The translations under genes and the position numbers were made by a program. The notes beneath the pieces were generated by a model. The model ran no database searches, had not been told where the DNA came from, and saw nothing but the letters and a program-made list of their open reading frames with translations. This document shows positions 17,841 to 24,390 of a DNA stretch of 32,556 nt, piece by piece (position 1 is the first letter of the stretch; every line of letters starts with the position of its first letter). Origin of the DNA: Gammaproteobacteria bacterium (lineage in GTDB: Bacteria > Pseudomonadota > Gammaproteobacteria > Pseudomonadales > Pseudohongiellaceae); NCBI GenBank assembly GCA_026709135.1, contig JAPOTO010000116.1:1-32556 (forward strand), read 5' to 3'.

Positions 17841-18585
17841 GGCTCGAAGCCACAGACTTGGCGTAGCGTCGAAGCTCCTCGATTTCTTTTTGGGTAAGTT
17901 CCTGGAACCTGCCAGCTTTGACAGCGCTCGGAATGAACACCGGGCCGAAGCGGACGCGCTTCAGGCGGCTCACCCGCAAGCCCTGCGACTGCCACAGTTT
18001 GCGCACCTCGCGGTTGCGGCCGGCCATGAGCACGACGTGGTACCACTGGTTGGCGCCCTCGCCGCCGAAATAGCGGATATCGCTGAAGCGGCAAAGCGCG
18101 CCGTCGATTTCCACCCCCTCGCGCAGCCGCGCGAGCTGCTCGTCGCCAACCTCGCCAAGCACGCGCACGGCGTATTCCCGGTCGATTCCACTCGAGGGAT
18201 GCATCAGCCGGTTGGCGAGTTCGCCATCGTTGGTCAGCAGCAGCAGGCCGCTCGTGTTCAGGTCGAGCCGACCCACGGCGACCCAGCGGCTGTTGCGCAA
18301 GGGCGGCAAGCGGTCGAAAACCGTGGGGCGACCCTGCGGGTCGGAGCGGGTGCAGACTTCGTGGTCGGGCTTGTTGTAGAGCAGCACGCGGCAGCGCGGC
18401 GCCCGCCTCGATTGCTGGCCGAGCTTCCTGCCGTCGACGCGGATGCGGTCATCGGATCCGACCCGGTCGCCGAGGCTCGCGGGCTTGCCATTGACCTCGA
18501 CCCGGCCGGCGCGGATCCAGCCCTCAAGCTGCCGGCGCGAGCCATAGCCCGCCCGGGCGAGTACTTTTTGCAGTTTTTCGCTCAT
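17803..18585 (-). CDS. rluB: 23S rRNA pseudouridine(2605) synthase RluB
   Basis: 260 residues. RsuA/RluB-family synthase with an N-terminal S4 domain (KLQKVLARAGYGSRRQLEGW, then VEVNGKPASLGDRV) and a catalytic domain with VGRLDLNTSGLLLLTNDGEL (catalytic Asp), LMHPSSGIDREYAVRV and the RNREVRKLW/RLKRVRFGPV block typical of RluB. The last 17 residues (SVASSRRRPVGYVQRTP) are encoded entirely by palindromic element 3 and the TGA comes from its core, so the native tail was probably replaced. The ATG at 18585 overlaps the scpB stop as ATGA. Confidence 0.95.
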   Translation of the reverse strand: MSEKLQKVLARAGYGSRRQLEGWIRAGRVEVNGKPASLGDRVGSDDRIRVDGRKLGQQSRRAPRCRVLLYNKPDHEVCTRSDPQGRPTVFDRLPPLRNSRWVAVGRLDLNTSGLLLLTNDGELANRLMHPSSGIDREYAVRVLGEVGDEQLARLREGVEIDGALCRFSDIRYFGGEGANQWYHVVLMAGRNREVRKLWQSQGLRVSRLKRVRFGPVFIPSAVKAGRFQELTQKEIEELRRYAKSVASSRRRPVGYVQRTP

Positions 18586-19235
18586 GCATCGTTCGCCCGG
18601 CCATCCGGCGATTCGACTTCCGCCTCTGTTTCTTTTTCCGCTTCCGCGGCGGTGGCGGCGAACAATTCAACAATCGTTTCGTCCGGCCTGTCCGCCGCCA
18701 ATCCGTTCCCGCTTTCGCCGATTTCATCGAGCGGCGGCAATTCCGCCAGACTCTTGAGATTGAAGTGGTCGAGAAACTGGCGGGTGGTGACGAACAATTC
18801 CGGCCTTCCCGGCGTGTCGCGGTGGCCGGCGACGCGGATCCATTCCCGGTCGAGCAAGGTGCGGATGATGGCGGTGCTGACGGCGACGCCGCGCACCTCC
18901 TCGATATCGCCCCGGGTGGCGGGCTGGCGGTAGGCGATCAGGGCCAGGGTTTCGAGCAGGGCCCGGGTGTAGCGCGGCGGCTTTTCCTCCCACAGGCGGT
19001 TCACCCAGTGGGCGAGTTCGCGCCGCACCTGGAGCCGGTAGCCCGAGGCGACCTGCTTCAGTTCCACGCCGCGCTGGCCGCAGTCCTCGCCGAGGCCCGC
19101 CAGGGCCTCGCGCAATTCATCGCGGCCGGGGCGCTCCTCTTCATCGAAGACCGCGCGGATCTCATCGAGTGAAAGCGCCCGGTCGGCGGCGAGCAGCAAG
19201 GCCTCGATGATGGTTTTGAGTGGTTGGCCGCTCAC
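18582..19235 (-). CDS. scpB: Segregation and condensation protein B
   Basis: 217 residues. Winged-helix partner of ScpA and SMC in the bacterial condensin. Recognised by IIEALLLAADRALSLDEIRA at the N-terminus, GYRLQVRRELAHWVNRLW, and the strongly conserved LLETLALIAYRQPATRGDIE followed by RGVAVSTAIIRTLLDREWIR and GRPELFVTTRQFLDHF. The C-terminal 35 residues are acidic and low-complexity. GTG start at 19235 overlaps the scpA stop as GTGA; the 3' end overlaps rluB by 4 bp. Confidence 0.96.
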   Translation of the reverse strand: MSGQPLKTIIEALLLAADRALSLDEIRAVFDEEERPGRDELREALAGLGEDCGQRGVELKQVASGYRLQVRRELAHWVNRLWEEKPPRYTRALLETLALIAYRQPATRGDIEEVRGVAVSTAIIRTLLDREWIRVAGHRDTPGRPELFVTTRQFLDHFNLKSLAELPPLDEIGESGNGLAADRPDETIVELFAATAAEAEKETEAEVESPDGRANDA

Positions 19236-20092
19236 GGCGCCGCGCCCCCTTGCGCGAGCGGCGCTTCCGCGAGCCGCAAATGTATCGGGCCGAAGACTTC
19301 AGATTGGGTGATTTCCACCAGGGCGTTGCGGGTCAATTCCATCACCGCGAGAAAGGTCGCCACGATGCCGGGGCGCCCCTCCCGCGGGTCGAACATCGCG
19401 CTCAGTGGCAGGAAGCGCTGTCGGTCGAGGCGGCGCAGCAGCAGGGTCATTTTGTCCCGCGGGTTGATCGGTTCGGTCTGCACGTGGTGATGTTCGAACA
19501 ACTCGGCCTCGCGCAAGGCCCTGGCGAGTGCCGCGAGCAGATCGGAAAGTTCCACCACCGGCTGCGGGACGATGCGCTGGAACTCCGGCGGCTCGGCCCG
19601 GGCCTGGCGCAGTTCGCGGTTGAGCCGCGGCAGCCCGTCGAGATTTTCCGCGGCGTGCTTGTAGCGTTCGTATTCGAGCAGCCGGCGGATGAGTTGCGCC
19701 CGCGGGTCTTCTTCCTCGTCCTCGGCGGCTTCGGGCCGCGGCAGCAGGATGCGCGATTTGATCTCGGCCAGCACCGCCGCCATCACCAAGTATTCCGCCG
19801 CGAGTTCGAACTGCCCGGCCCGCATCAGTTCGATGTAGGCCATGTATTGTGCAGTGATTTCGGCGACATTGATTTCGAGAATGTCGATGTTCTGGCGTTT
19901 GACGAGATAGAGCAGCAGATCCAGCGGGCCCTCGAAGGCTTCCAGATAGACTTCGAGGGCGTTGGGTGGAATGTAGAGATCGGTGGGAAGTTCTTCCACC
20001 GCGGCGCCGGCGACATAGGCGATGGCCGGGTGGCGCTGGCCGGGCGGCATGTCCGGCGAAGCCGCCGGCGCTGGCGAATCGGTGCCTGGCAT
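19232..20092 (-). CDS. scpA: Segregation and condensation protein A (kleisin)
   Basis: 286 residues. Kleisin subunit linking SMC heads and ScpB. Core motif LEAFEGPLDLLLYLVKRQNI with EINVAEITAQYMAYI, then YLVMAAVLAEIKSRILLPRP and the C-terminal winged helix (ATFLAVMELTRNALVEITQS). It has an N-terminal extension of ~45 residues with LPTDLYIPPNALEVY, as in related gammaproteobacteria. 78 bp separate it from trpS, with TAGAAT on the minus strand (20130-20135) as a possible internal -10. Confidence 0.95.
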   Translation of the reverse strand: MPGTDSPAPAASPDMPPGQRHPAIAYVAGAAVEELPTDLYIPPNALEVYLEAFEGPLDLLLYLVKRQNIDILEINVAEITAQYMAYIELMRAGQFELAAEYLVMAAVLAEIKSRILLPRPEAAEDEEEDPRAQLIRRLLEYERYKHAAENLDGLPRLNRELRQARAEPPEFQRIVPQPVVELSDLLAALARALREAELFEHHHVQTEPINPRDKMTLLLRRLDRQRFLPLSAMFDPREGRPGIVATFLAVMELTRNALVEITQSEVFGPIHLRLAEAPLAQGGAAP

Positions 20093-20170
20093 CGGAAATT
20101 GGCCTGTGGCGAATCCAGGATCAAAGCGGATTCTAGCGCATCGGCGAAAGCGCTGTGCGTGCGGCGAAGC

Positions 20171-21187
20171 TCACCAGCGGCTCAATCCCATCGCGTCGCG
20201 GACGCGGTCCATCGTTGCGCTGGCGGCTTGCCTCGCTTTTTCGCTGCCTTGGCGGATGATGTCGCGGACTTCGTCTGGGTTGTTCTCGTAGTGGCGGGCG
20301 GTTTCGCGGATTGGGGCGAGTTCGGCGAGCACGGCTTCGATCACGGGTTTCTTGCAATCGACGCAGCCGATGCCGGCGCTGACGCAGCCTTCCCGCACCC
20401 AATCCCGGGTGTTGGCATCGGAATAAACCTGATGGAATTGCCACACCGGGCATTTGGCTGGGTCGCCGGGGTCGGTGCGGCGCACCCGCGCCGGGTCGGT
20501 GGGCATCGTGCGGATCTTTTTCGCCACCGATTCCGGGGCTTCGCGCAGGGCGATGGCGTTGTTGTAGGACTTGGACATCTTCTGGCCGTCGAGACCAGGC
20601 AGTTTGGCCACTTGGGTGTGCAGCGCCGCGGGTTCGGCGAGCACCGGCGCCCGGTGCAGGTGGTTGAAGCGCCGGGCGACCTCCCGGGTCAATTCGACAT
20701 GGGCGGCCTGGTCGCCGCCGACGGGAACGAACTCCGCGGCATAGATGAGAATGTCCGCGGCTTGGAGCAGCGGATAGCCGAGAAAGCCATAGGTGTCTAG
20801 GGATTTGCCCTCGAGCCGGGTCTGCTGCTCCTTGTAGCTCGGCACCCGCTCGAGCCAGCTCAGCGGGGTCGTCATCGACAGCAGCAGGTGCAGCTCGGCG
20901 TGCTCCGGCACCGCCGATTGCAGGAAAATCGACGCTTTGCCGGGGTCGATGCCGGTGGCGAGCCAGTCGATCACCATATCGACGACATGGTTGGCGAAGA
21001 TTTCGGTGTCGCCGTAGTCGGTGGTCAGCGCGTGCCAGTCGGCGACGAAATAGAAGCACTCGTAGCCGTCCTGGAGCGAGCGCCAGTTTTTCAGCGCGCC
21101 GTGGTAATGCCCCAGATGCAGCTTGCCAGTGGGCCGCATCCCGGAAAGCACTCTCTTTGGCTGGTTTGGCTGGCTGTGTTCCGCCAT
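20171..21187 (-). CDS. trpS: Tryptophanyl-tRNA synthetase with a probable iron-sulfur cysteine motif
   Basis: 338 residues. Class I aminoacyl-tRNA synthetase; HLGH (24-27) and KMSKS (203-207) are the ATP-site signatures, with GGDQAAHVELTREVARRFN between them. The anticodon-side domain holds Cys246, Cys268, Cys275 and Cys278, spaced C-x21-C-x6-C-x2-C (KCPVW...GCVSAGIGCVDCKK). This is one residue shorter than the C-x22-C-x6-C-x2-C [4Fe-4S] motif reported for Thermotoga TrpRS. ATG 21187 with CGGAAG upstream is preferred to the GTG at 21202. Starts 18 bp after yciO. Confidence 0.95.
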   Translation of the reverse strand: MAEHSQPNQPKRVLSGMRPTGKLHLGHYHGALKNWRSLQDGYECFYFVADWHALTTDYGDTEIFANHVVDMVIDWLATGIDPGKASIFLQSAVPEHAELHLLLSMTTPLSWLERVPSYKEQQTRLEGKSLDTYGFLGYPLLQAADILIYAAEFVPVGGDQAAHVELTREVARRFNHLHRAPVLAEPAALHTQVAKLPGLDGQKMSKSYNNAIALREAPESVAKKIRTMPTDPARVRRTDPGDPAKCPVWQFHQVYSDANTRDWVREGCVSAGIGCVDCKKPVIEAVLAELAPIRETARHYENNPDEVRDIIRQGSEKARQAASATMDRVRDAMGLSRW

Positions 21188-21205
21188 GTTTGCTTCCGGC
21201 ACTTG

Positions 21206-21826
21206 TTACGTAAACGGCGCGCTGTCGCCCTTGCCTTCGCGCAGCAGTTCGGGGACGCCTTCAACCAAGTCAACCATGGTGGTCGCTTCAAGGCCGCAGG
21301 CGCCACCGTCGATGATCAGATCCACCAGCTTGCCGACACGCGCGCCAATTTCATCGATATCGCTCAGCGGCCGGCCGTCGCCGGGCAGAATGAGGCTCGT
21401 GCTCATGATCGGCTCGCCATGTTCCGCCAGCAGGGCCTGGGCGACGCTGTGGCCGGGAACGCGCAGGCCGATGGTCTTGCGCTTTGGATGCATCAGGCGC
21501 CGGGGCACCTCGGGGCTGGCCTTGAGGATGAAGGTGTATGGGCCGGGGGTGTGGGCCTTGAGAATCCGGTAGGCGCTGTTGGGCACCTGGGCATAGGTCG
21601 CCAGCGAGGACAGGTCGGCGCAGACCAAAGTGAAATTGTGTCGGTCGCCAAGCTGGCGGATGCGGCGGATGCGGTCCAGCGCACCCTTGTTGCCGATATT
21701 GCAGCCAAGGGCGTAGGTGGAGTCGGTGGGGTAGACGATGACATCCCCCCGCCGCAAATGCCCCACCGCAAGCCCAATCGACCGCGCGGAAGGATTGTCC
21801 GGGTGAACCTTGACCAATTGGCTCAT
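21206..21826 (-). CDS. yciO: YciO/Sua5/TsaC family protein
   Basis: 206 residues. YrdC-fold protein of the L-threonylcarbamoyladenylate synthase superfamily, YciO branch: IHPDN-type N-terminus (VKVHPDNPSARS), VIVYPTDSTYALGCNIGNKG, RIRRIRQLGDRHNFTLVCAD, TPGPYTFILKASPEVPRRLM and KRKTIGLRVPGHSVAQALL. TsaC performs the first step of t6A tRNA modification; YciO paralogues are weaker or of uncertain activity. ATG 21826 is chosen by homology; a longer frame to 21865 lacks support. First gene of yciO-trpS-scpA-scpB-rluB, divergent from ispB. Confidence 0.93.
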   Translation of the reverse strand: MSQLVKVHPDNPSARSIGLAVGHLRRGDVIVYPTDSTYALGCNIGNKGALDRIRRIRQLGDRHNFTLVCADLSSLATYAQVPNSAYRILKAHTPGPYTFILKASPEVPRRLMHPKRKTIGLRVPGHSVAQALLAEHGEPIMSTSLILPGDGRPLSDIDEIGARVGKLVDLIIDGGACGLEATTMVDLVEGVPELLREGKGDSAPFT

Positions 21827-21910
21827 GACGCGCCCGCCTGCAAAAGTGCGCGCATGATGCCACATTCCGCGACTGCGCGCCGCTCATCCACGGCTGCGCG
21901 GCTGCGCGGC

Positions 21911-21939
21911 TTGACAGTGTGGGGCGCGGTCCCTAGCAT
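21911..21939 (+). promoter_or_regulatory. Putative sigma70 promoter of ispB
   Basis: Consensus TTGACA (21911-21916), 17 bp spacer, TAGCAT (21934-21939; 4/6). About 70 bp upstream of the ispB ATG in the yciO/ispB divergent region. Confidence 0.65.
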
Positions 21940-22009
21940 GACTGCCTGTTTGCGTGGCGGCGGGATCCGGCCGGCGCGCGCCACTTTCCAACGAGTGCCC
22001 CTCGACCCT

Positions 22010-22981
22010 ATGTTCCCGGAGCTTCTCGCGGCGATTGAAGACGACTTCGCAGCCGTCAACCGCACCATCGTCGAGCAATTGCATTCCCGGGTCGGCCTCG
22101 CGGAAAGCATCGGCCATTACATCGTCGAAGCCGGCGGCAAGCGGCTGCGGCCAATTCTGGTGTTGCTCGCGGCGCGAAGCTGCGGCATCCGCGACGCCCG
22201 CCATATCCAACTCGCCGCGGTGATCGAATTCATCCACACCGCCACCCTGCTCCACGACGATGTGGTGGACATGTCCACCCTGCGCCGGGGCCGGCCCACG
22301 GTCAACGCGGAGTGGAACACCGAAACGAGCGTGCTCGTCGGCGATTTCATCTATTCCCGGGCTTTCCAGTTGCTCGTCGGCATCGGCGACATGGGCATCA
22401 TGGAAATCATGGCCGACACCACCAACCGCATCGCCGAAGGCGAGGTGCAGCAGTTGGTCAACAAGATGAATCCCGACATCACCGAGGCGGGCTATCTCCA
22501 GGTGATCCACGACAAAACCGCGATCCTGTTCCAGTCCGCGGCGCAATGCGGCGCCCGGCTCGCCGGGGCGGCGCCGGAAACCGAACAGGCTTTCCAGTCC
22601 ATCGGCCGGCATCTCGGCGCGGCCTTCCAGTTGATCGACGACGCCCTCGACTACGCCGGGGACGCCAGCGCCATGGGCAAGAACATCGGCGACGACCTGC
22701 TCGAGGGCAAGCCGACGATGCCGCTGATCCACGCCATGCGCAACAGCGGCGGGGCCGAATCCGAGTTGATCCGCAACTGCATCGTCGATGCGGATTTCTG
22801 CCGCGGCAACATCCACCGCGTCATCGAGATCGTTCGCGCCGGCGAGTCCCTTGCCCACACCACGGAACTCGCCCGGGCCGAAGCCGCCAAAGCCCTCGCG
22901 GCCCTCTCCGCAACACCCCCCTCCCCCTATCGCGACTCGCTCGAGAGAATGATCAAACTGTCGGTTGAGCGCAGCAATTAG
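22010..22981 (+). CDS. ispB: Octaprenyl (polyprenyl) diphosphate synthase IspB
   Basis: 323 residues. Long-chain trans-prenyltransferase making the quinone side chain. GGKRLRPILVLLAARSCG, first aspartate-rich motif LLHDDVVDMSTLRRGRPT, GDFIYSRAFQLLVGIGD, second aspartate-rich motif FQLIDDALDYAG and GKNIGDDLLEGKPTMPLIHA are all present. The ATG at 22010 is preferred; an in-frame GTG at 21995 adds five residues. The open frame continues far upstream but only as antisense to yciO and trpS. Works in the same pathway as ubiG in this window. Confidence 0.96.
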   Translation: MFPELLAAIEDDFAAVNRTIVEQLHSRVGLAESIGHYIVEAGGKRLRPILVLLAARSCGIRDARHIQLAAVIEFIHTATLLHDDVVDMSTLRRGRPTVNAEWNTETSVLVGDFIYSRAFQLLVGIGDMGIMEIMADTTNRIAEGEVQQLVNKMNPDITEAGYLQVIHDKTAILFQSAAQCGARLAGAAPETEQAFQSIGRHLGAAFQLIDDALDYAGDASAMGKNIGDDLLEGKPTMPLIHAMRNSGGAESELIRNCIVDADFCRGNIHRVIEIVRAGESLAHTTELARAEAAKALAALSATPPSPYRDSLERMIKLSVERSN

Positions 22982-22994
22982 GCAAGCCCTGGAT

Positions 22995-23019
22995 CAGCCA
23001 GACGGCGACTACGCTGTGC
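22995..23019 (+). repeat. Half-copy of the palindromic element (right end)
   Basis: CAGCCAGACGGCGACTACGC followed by TGTGC matches the right arm end and right flank of element 4 (CAGCCAGACGGCAACTCGCG, CTGTGC). No matching left arm or core is found nearby. It lies in the 50-bp gap between convergent ispB and the lipoprotein gene. Confidence 0.6.
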
Positions 23020-23031
23020 CAACATCCGGGA

Positions 23032-24246
23032 TCACAACCGCGCCGGCTCGACGGGGACTCCGCCGCGCAGGTGGATGCTCAGGCCGGCTGAGGAGCTGCG
23101 CAGGATGGTGTCCCGGTCGAAGATTCGCAGGCGGCGGTTGCCGGGCTGGTAGACTTGGTCGCTGGCGACGAGCATGAGTTCGGCGGCTTGCCGGGCGTCC
23201 CGGGCGCGCTCGAACTCGCCGAGCTGGGCGTAGGCCATGGCAAGGCCGGCATGGAAATCGGGCTCGTATTGCTTGAGCCGGACGGCGCGGCGGAAATGCG
23301 CGCGGGCGGTCTCGTAGTTGCCGCGTTCATAGGCGCGCCAGCCCTCGGCGTACTGGTAGTAGGGGTTTTGCCGGTTGAAATCGTCGATTACCCGCTCGTA
23401 GCGCCGCGCGCGCGCGTCCTCGCCCCGGGAGCGGTAGAACTTCACCAGATTGTTGACCGCGGTGGCGTTGCTGTTGTCGATCTCGAAGGCGTAGTGGTAG
23501 CTGAATTCGGCGAGCGCATCGTTGCCGTCGCGGCGGTAGGCCGTGCCGAGGTTGTTCCAGGCGAAGCTGTTGGCCGGATCGATGAACAGCGCGTTCCTGA
23601 TGTAATCCAAGCCCTGCCCGATGTCTCCGGCAACCAACGCCTCGACGCCCAGATTGTTGAAATACAGCGCCCGCGCCGCCTCGTCGGAGACGACCGCCTC
23701 GGTCATCTGCTGGAGAGCGATTTCCGGGGTGAAATCCACCACGTAATAGCGCCGCGCGCCGAGGCGGCCGGTGGCGTTGATGTGCTGGCTGACGACGAGC
23801 AGGTCCCCGCGCCGGTCCCAGCTCGGCTTCACCTCGACGGTCTGGAAGCTCGCATCGACACCCACATGCCGCGCCAGGGCGATGTAGAGATTCATCACCG
23901 ACAGGCAATTGCCCTCCCGGGCGTGGAACGCCTCAACCGCGGTGTGGGTTTTGGCATCGGAATACTGGATGTTGAGGTGGTTTTCGCCGTAGAGCAGATC
24001 CTGCAGCGTGCCCACCAGGTACTCTTGGCTGGAGCGGCTTGGGTCAAGCTGGCCTTCGAGCCAACTTTTCACCTCGTCATCGAGGCGCAGCGGATCGATT
24101 TCCGGGAAGCGGTCGCTGGTCTGATCGATGGCCCGGGCGTAGAGCGCGGGGTCGAGCGCGTAGTCCGTCTCCAGATTGATGGCTCCACAGCCAGCGAGCA
24201 GGACCAGACTGCTGGAGAGGATGGCGATGCCGGCGCGAATGTTCAT
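23032..24246 (-). CDS. Lipoprotein with transglutaminase-like domain and TPR repeats
   Basis: 404 residues. Signal peptide with lipobox LLAGC (lipidated Cys20). Residues ~75-175 resemble a transglutaminase-like fold: EGNCLSVMNLYIALARHVGV (Cys114), VVSQHINATG (His155) and RYYVVDFTP (Asp171) give a Cys-His-Asp triad. From ~195 the chain is helical with at least four TPR-like units (NNLGVEALVAGDIGQGLDYI, AWNNLGTAYRRDGND, AEGWRAYERGNYETARAHFR, HAGLAMAYAQLGEFERA). An envelope-associated protease or transferase is plausible; the substrate is unknown. AAGGGGGAT precedes the ATG. Last of three envelope-protein genes on this strand. Confidence 0.85.
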   Translation of the reverse strand: MNIRAGIAILSSSLVLLAGCGAINLETDYALDPALYARAIDQTSDRFPEIDPLRLDDEVKSWLEGQLDPSRSSQEYLVGTLQDLLYGENHLNIQYSDAKTHTAVEAFHAREGNCLSVMNLYIALARHVGVDASFQTVEVKPSWDRRGDLLVVSQHINATGRLGARRYYVVDFTPEIALQQMTEAVVSDEAARALYFNNLGVEALVAGDIGQGLDYIRNALFIDPANSFAWNNLGTAYRRDGNDALAEFSYHYAFEIDNSNATAVNNLVKFYRSRGEDARARRYERVIDDFNRQNPYYQYAEGWRAYERGNYETARAHFRRAVRLKQYEPDFHAGLAMAYAQLGEFERARDARQAAELMLVASDQVYQPGNRRLRIFDRDTILRSSSAGLSIHLRGGVPVEPARL

Positions 24247-24267
24247 GTCGTATCCCCCTTATGCTTT

Positions 24268-24305
24268 GAAAAACTCCAGTCCGGCCACCGAGCACAGCTC
24301 GGTGG
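24268..24305 (-). terminator. Candidate hairpin between two envelope-protein genes
   Basis: Minus-strand stem CCACCGAGC / GCTCGGTGG (24285-24305, loop of 3) followed after ~11 nt by TTTTT (24269-24273). The distance to the T-tract is too long for a classical terminator, so this is only tentative. It lies 85 bp after the upstream gene's stop and 38 bp before the lipoprotein ATG. Confidence 0.3.
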
Positions 24306-24390
24306 CGCTCGGTCTGCGCACGAAGCTTCGCTTCGTAAACGCTTGCCCTTGCCCATGGAATTTTTCAGCGCAATATCCGACCGCCATATT

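Noticed and set aside
20888..22009. An in-frame upstream extension of ispB by about 370 codons
   Set aside because: It is antisense to trpS and yciO, and prenyltransferase homology begins at ATG 22010 with a consensus promoter at 21911-21939.
24285..24345. Hairpins CCACCGAGC/GCTCGGTGG and ACGAAG/CTTCGT as further palindromic-element copies
   Set aside because: They share neither the arm ends, core nor flanks of the family; they are ordinary short intergenic hairpins.
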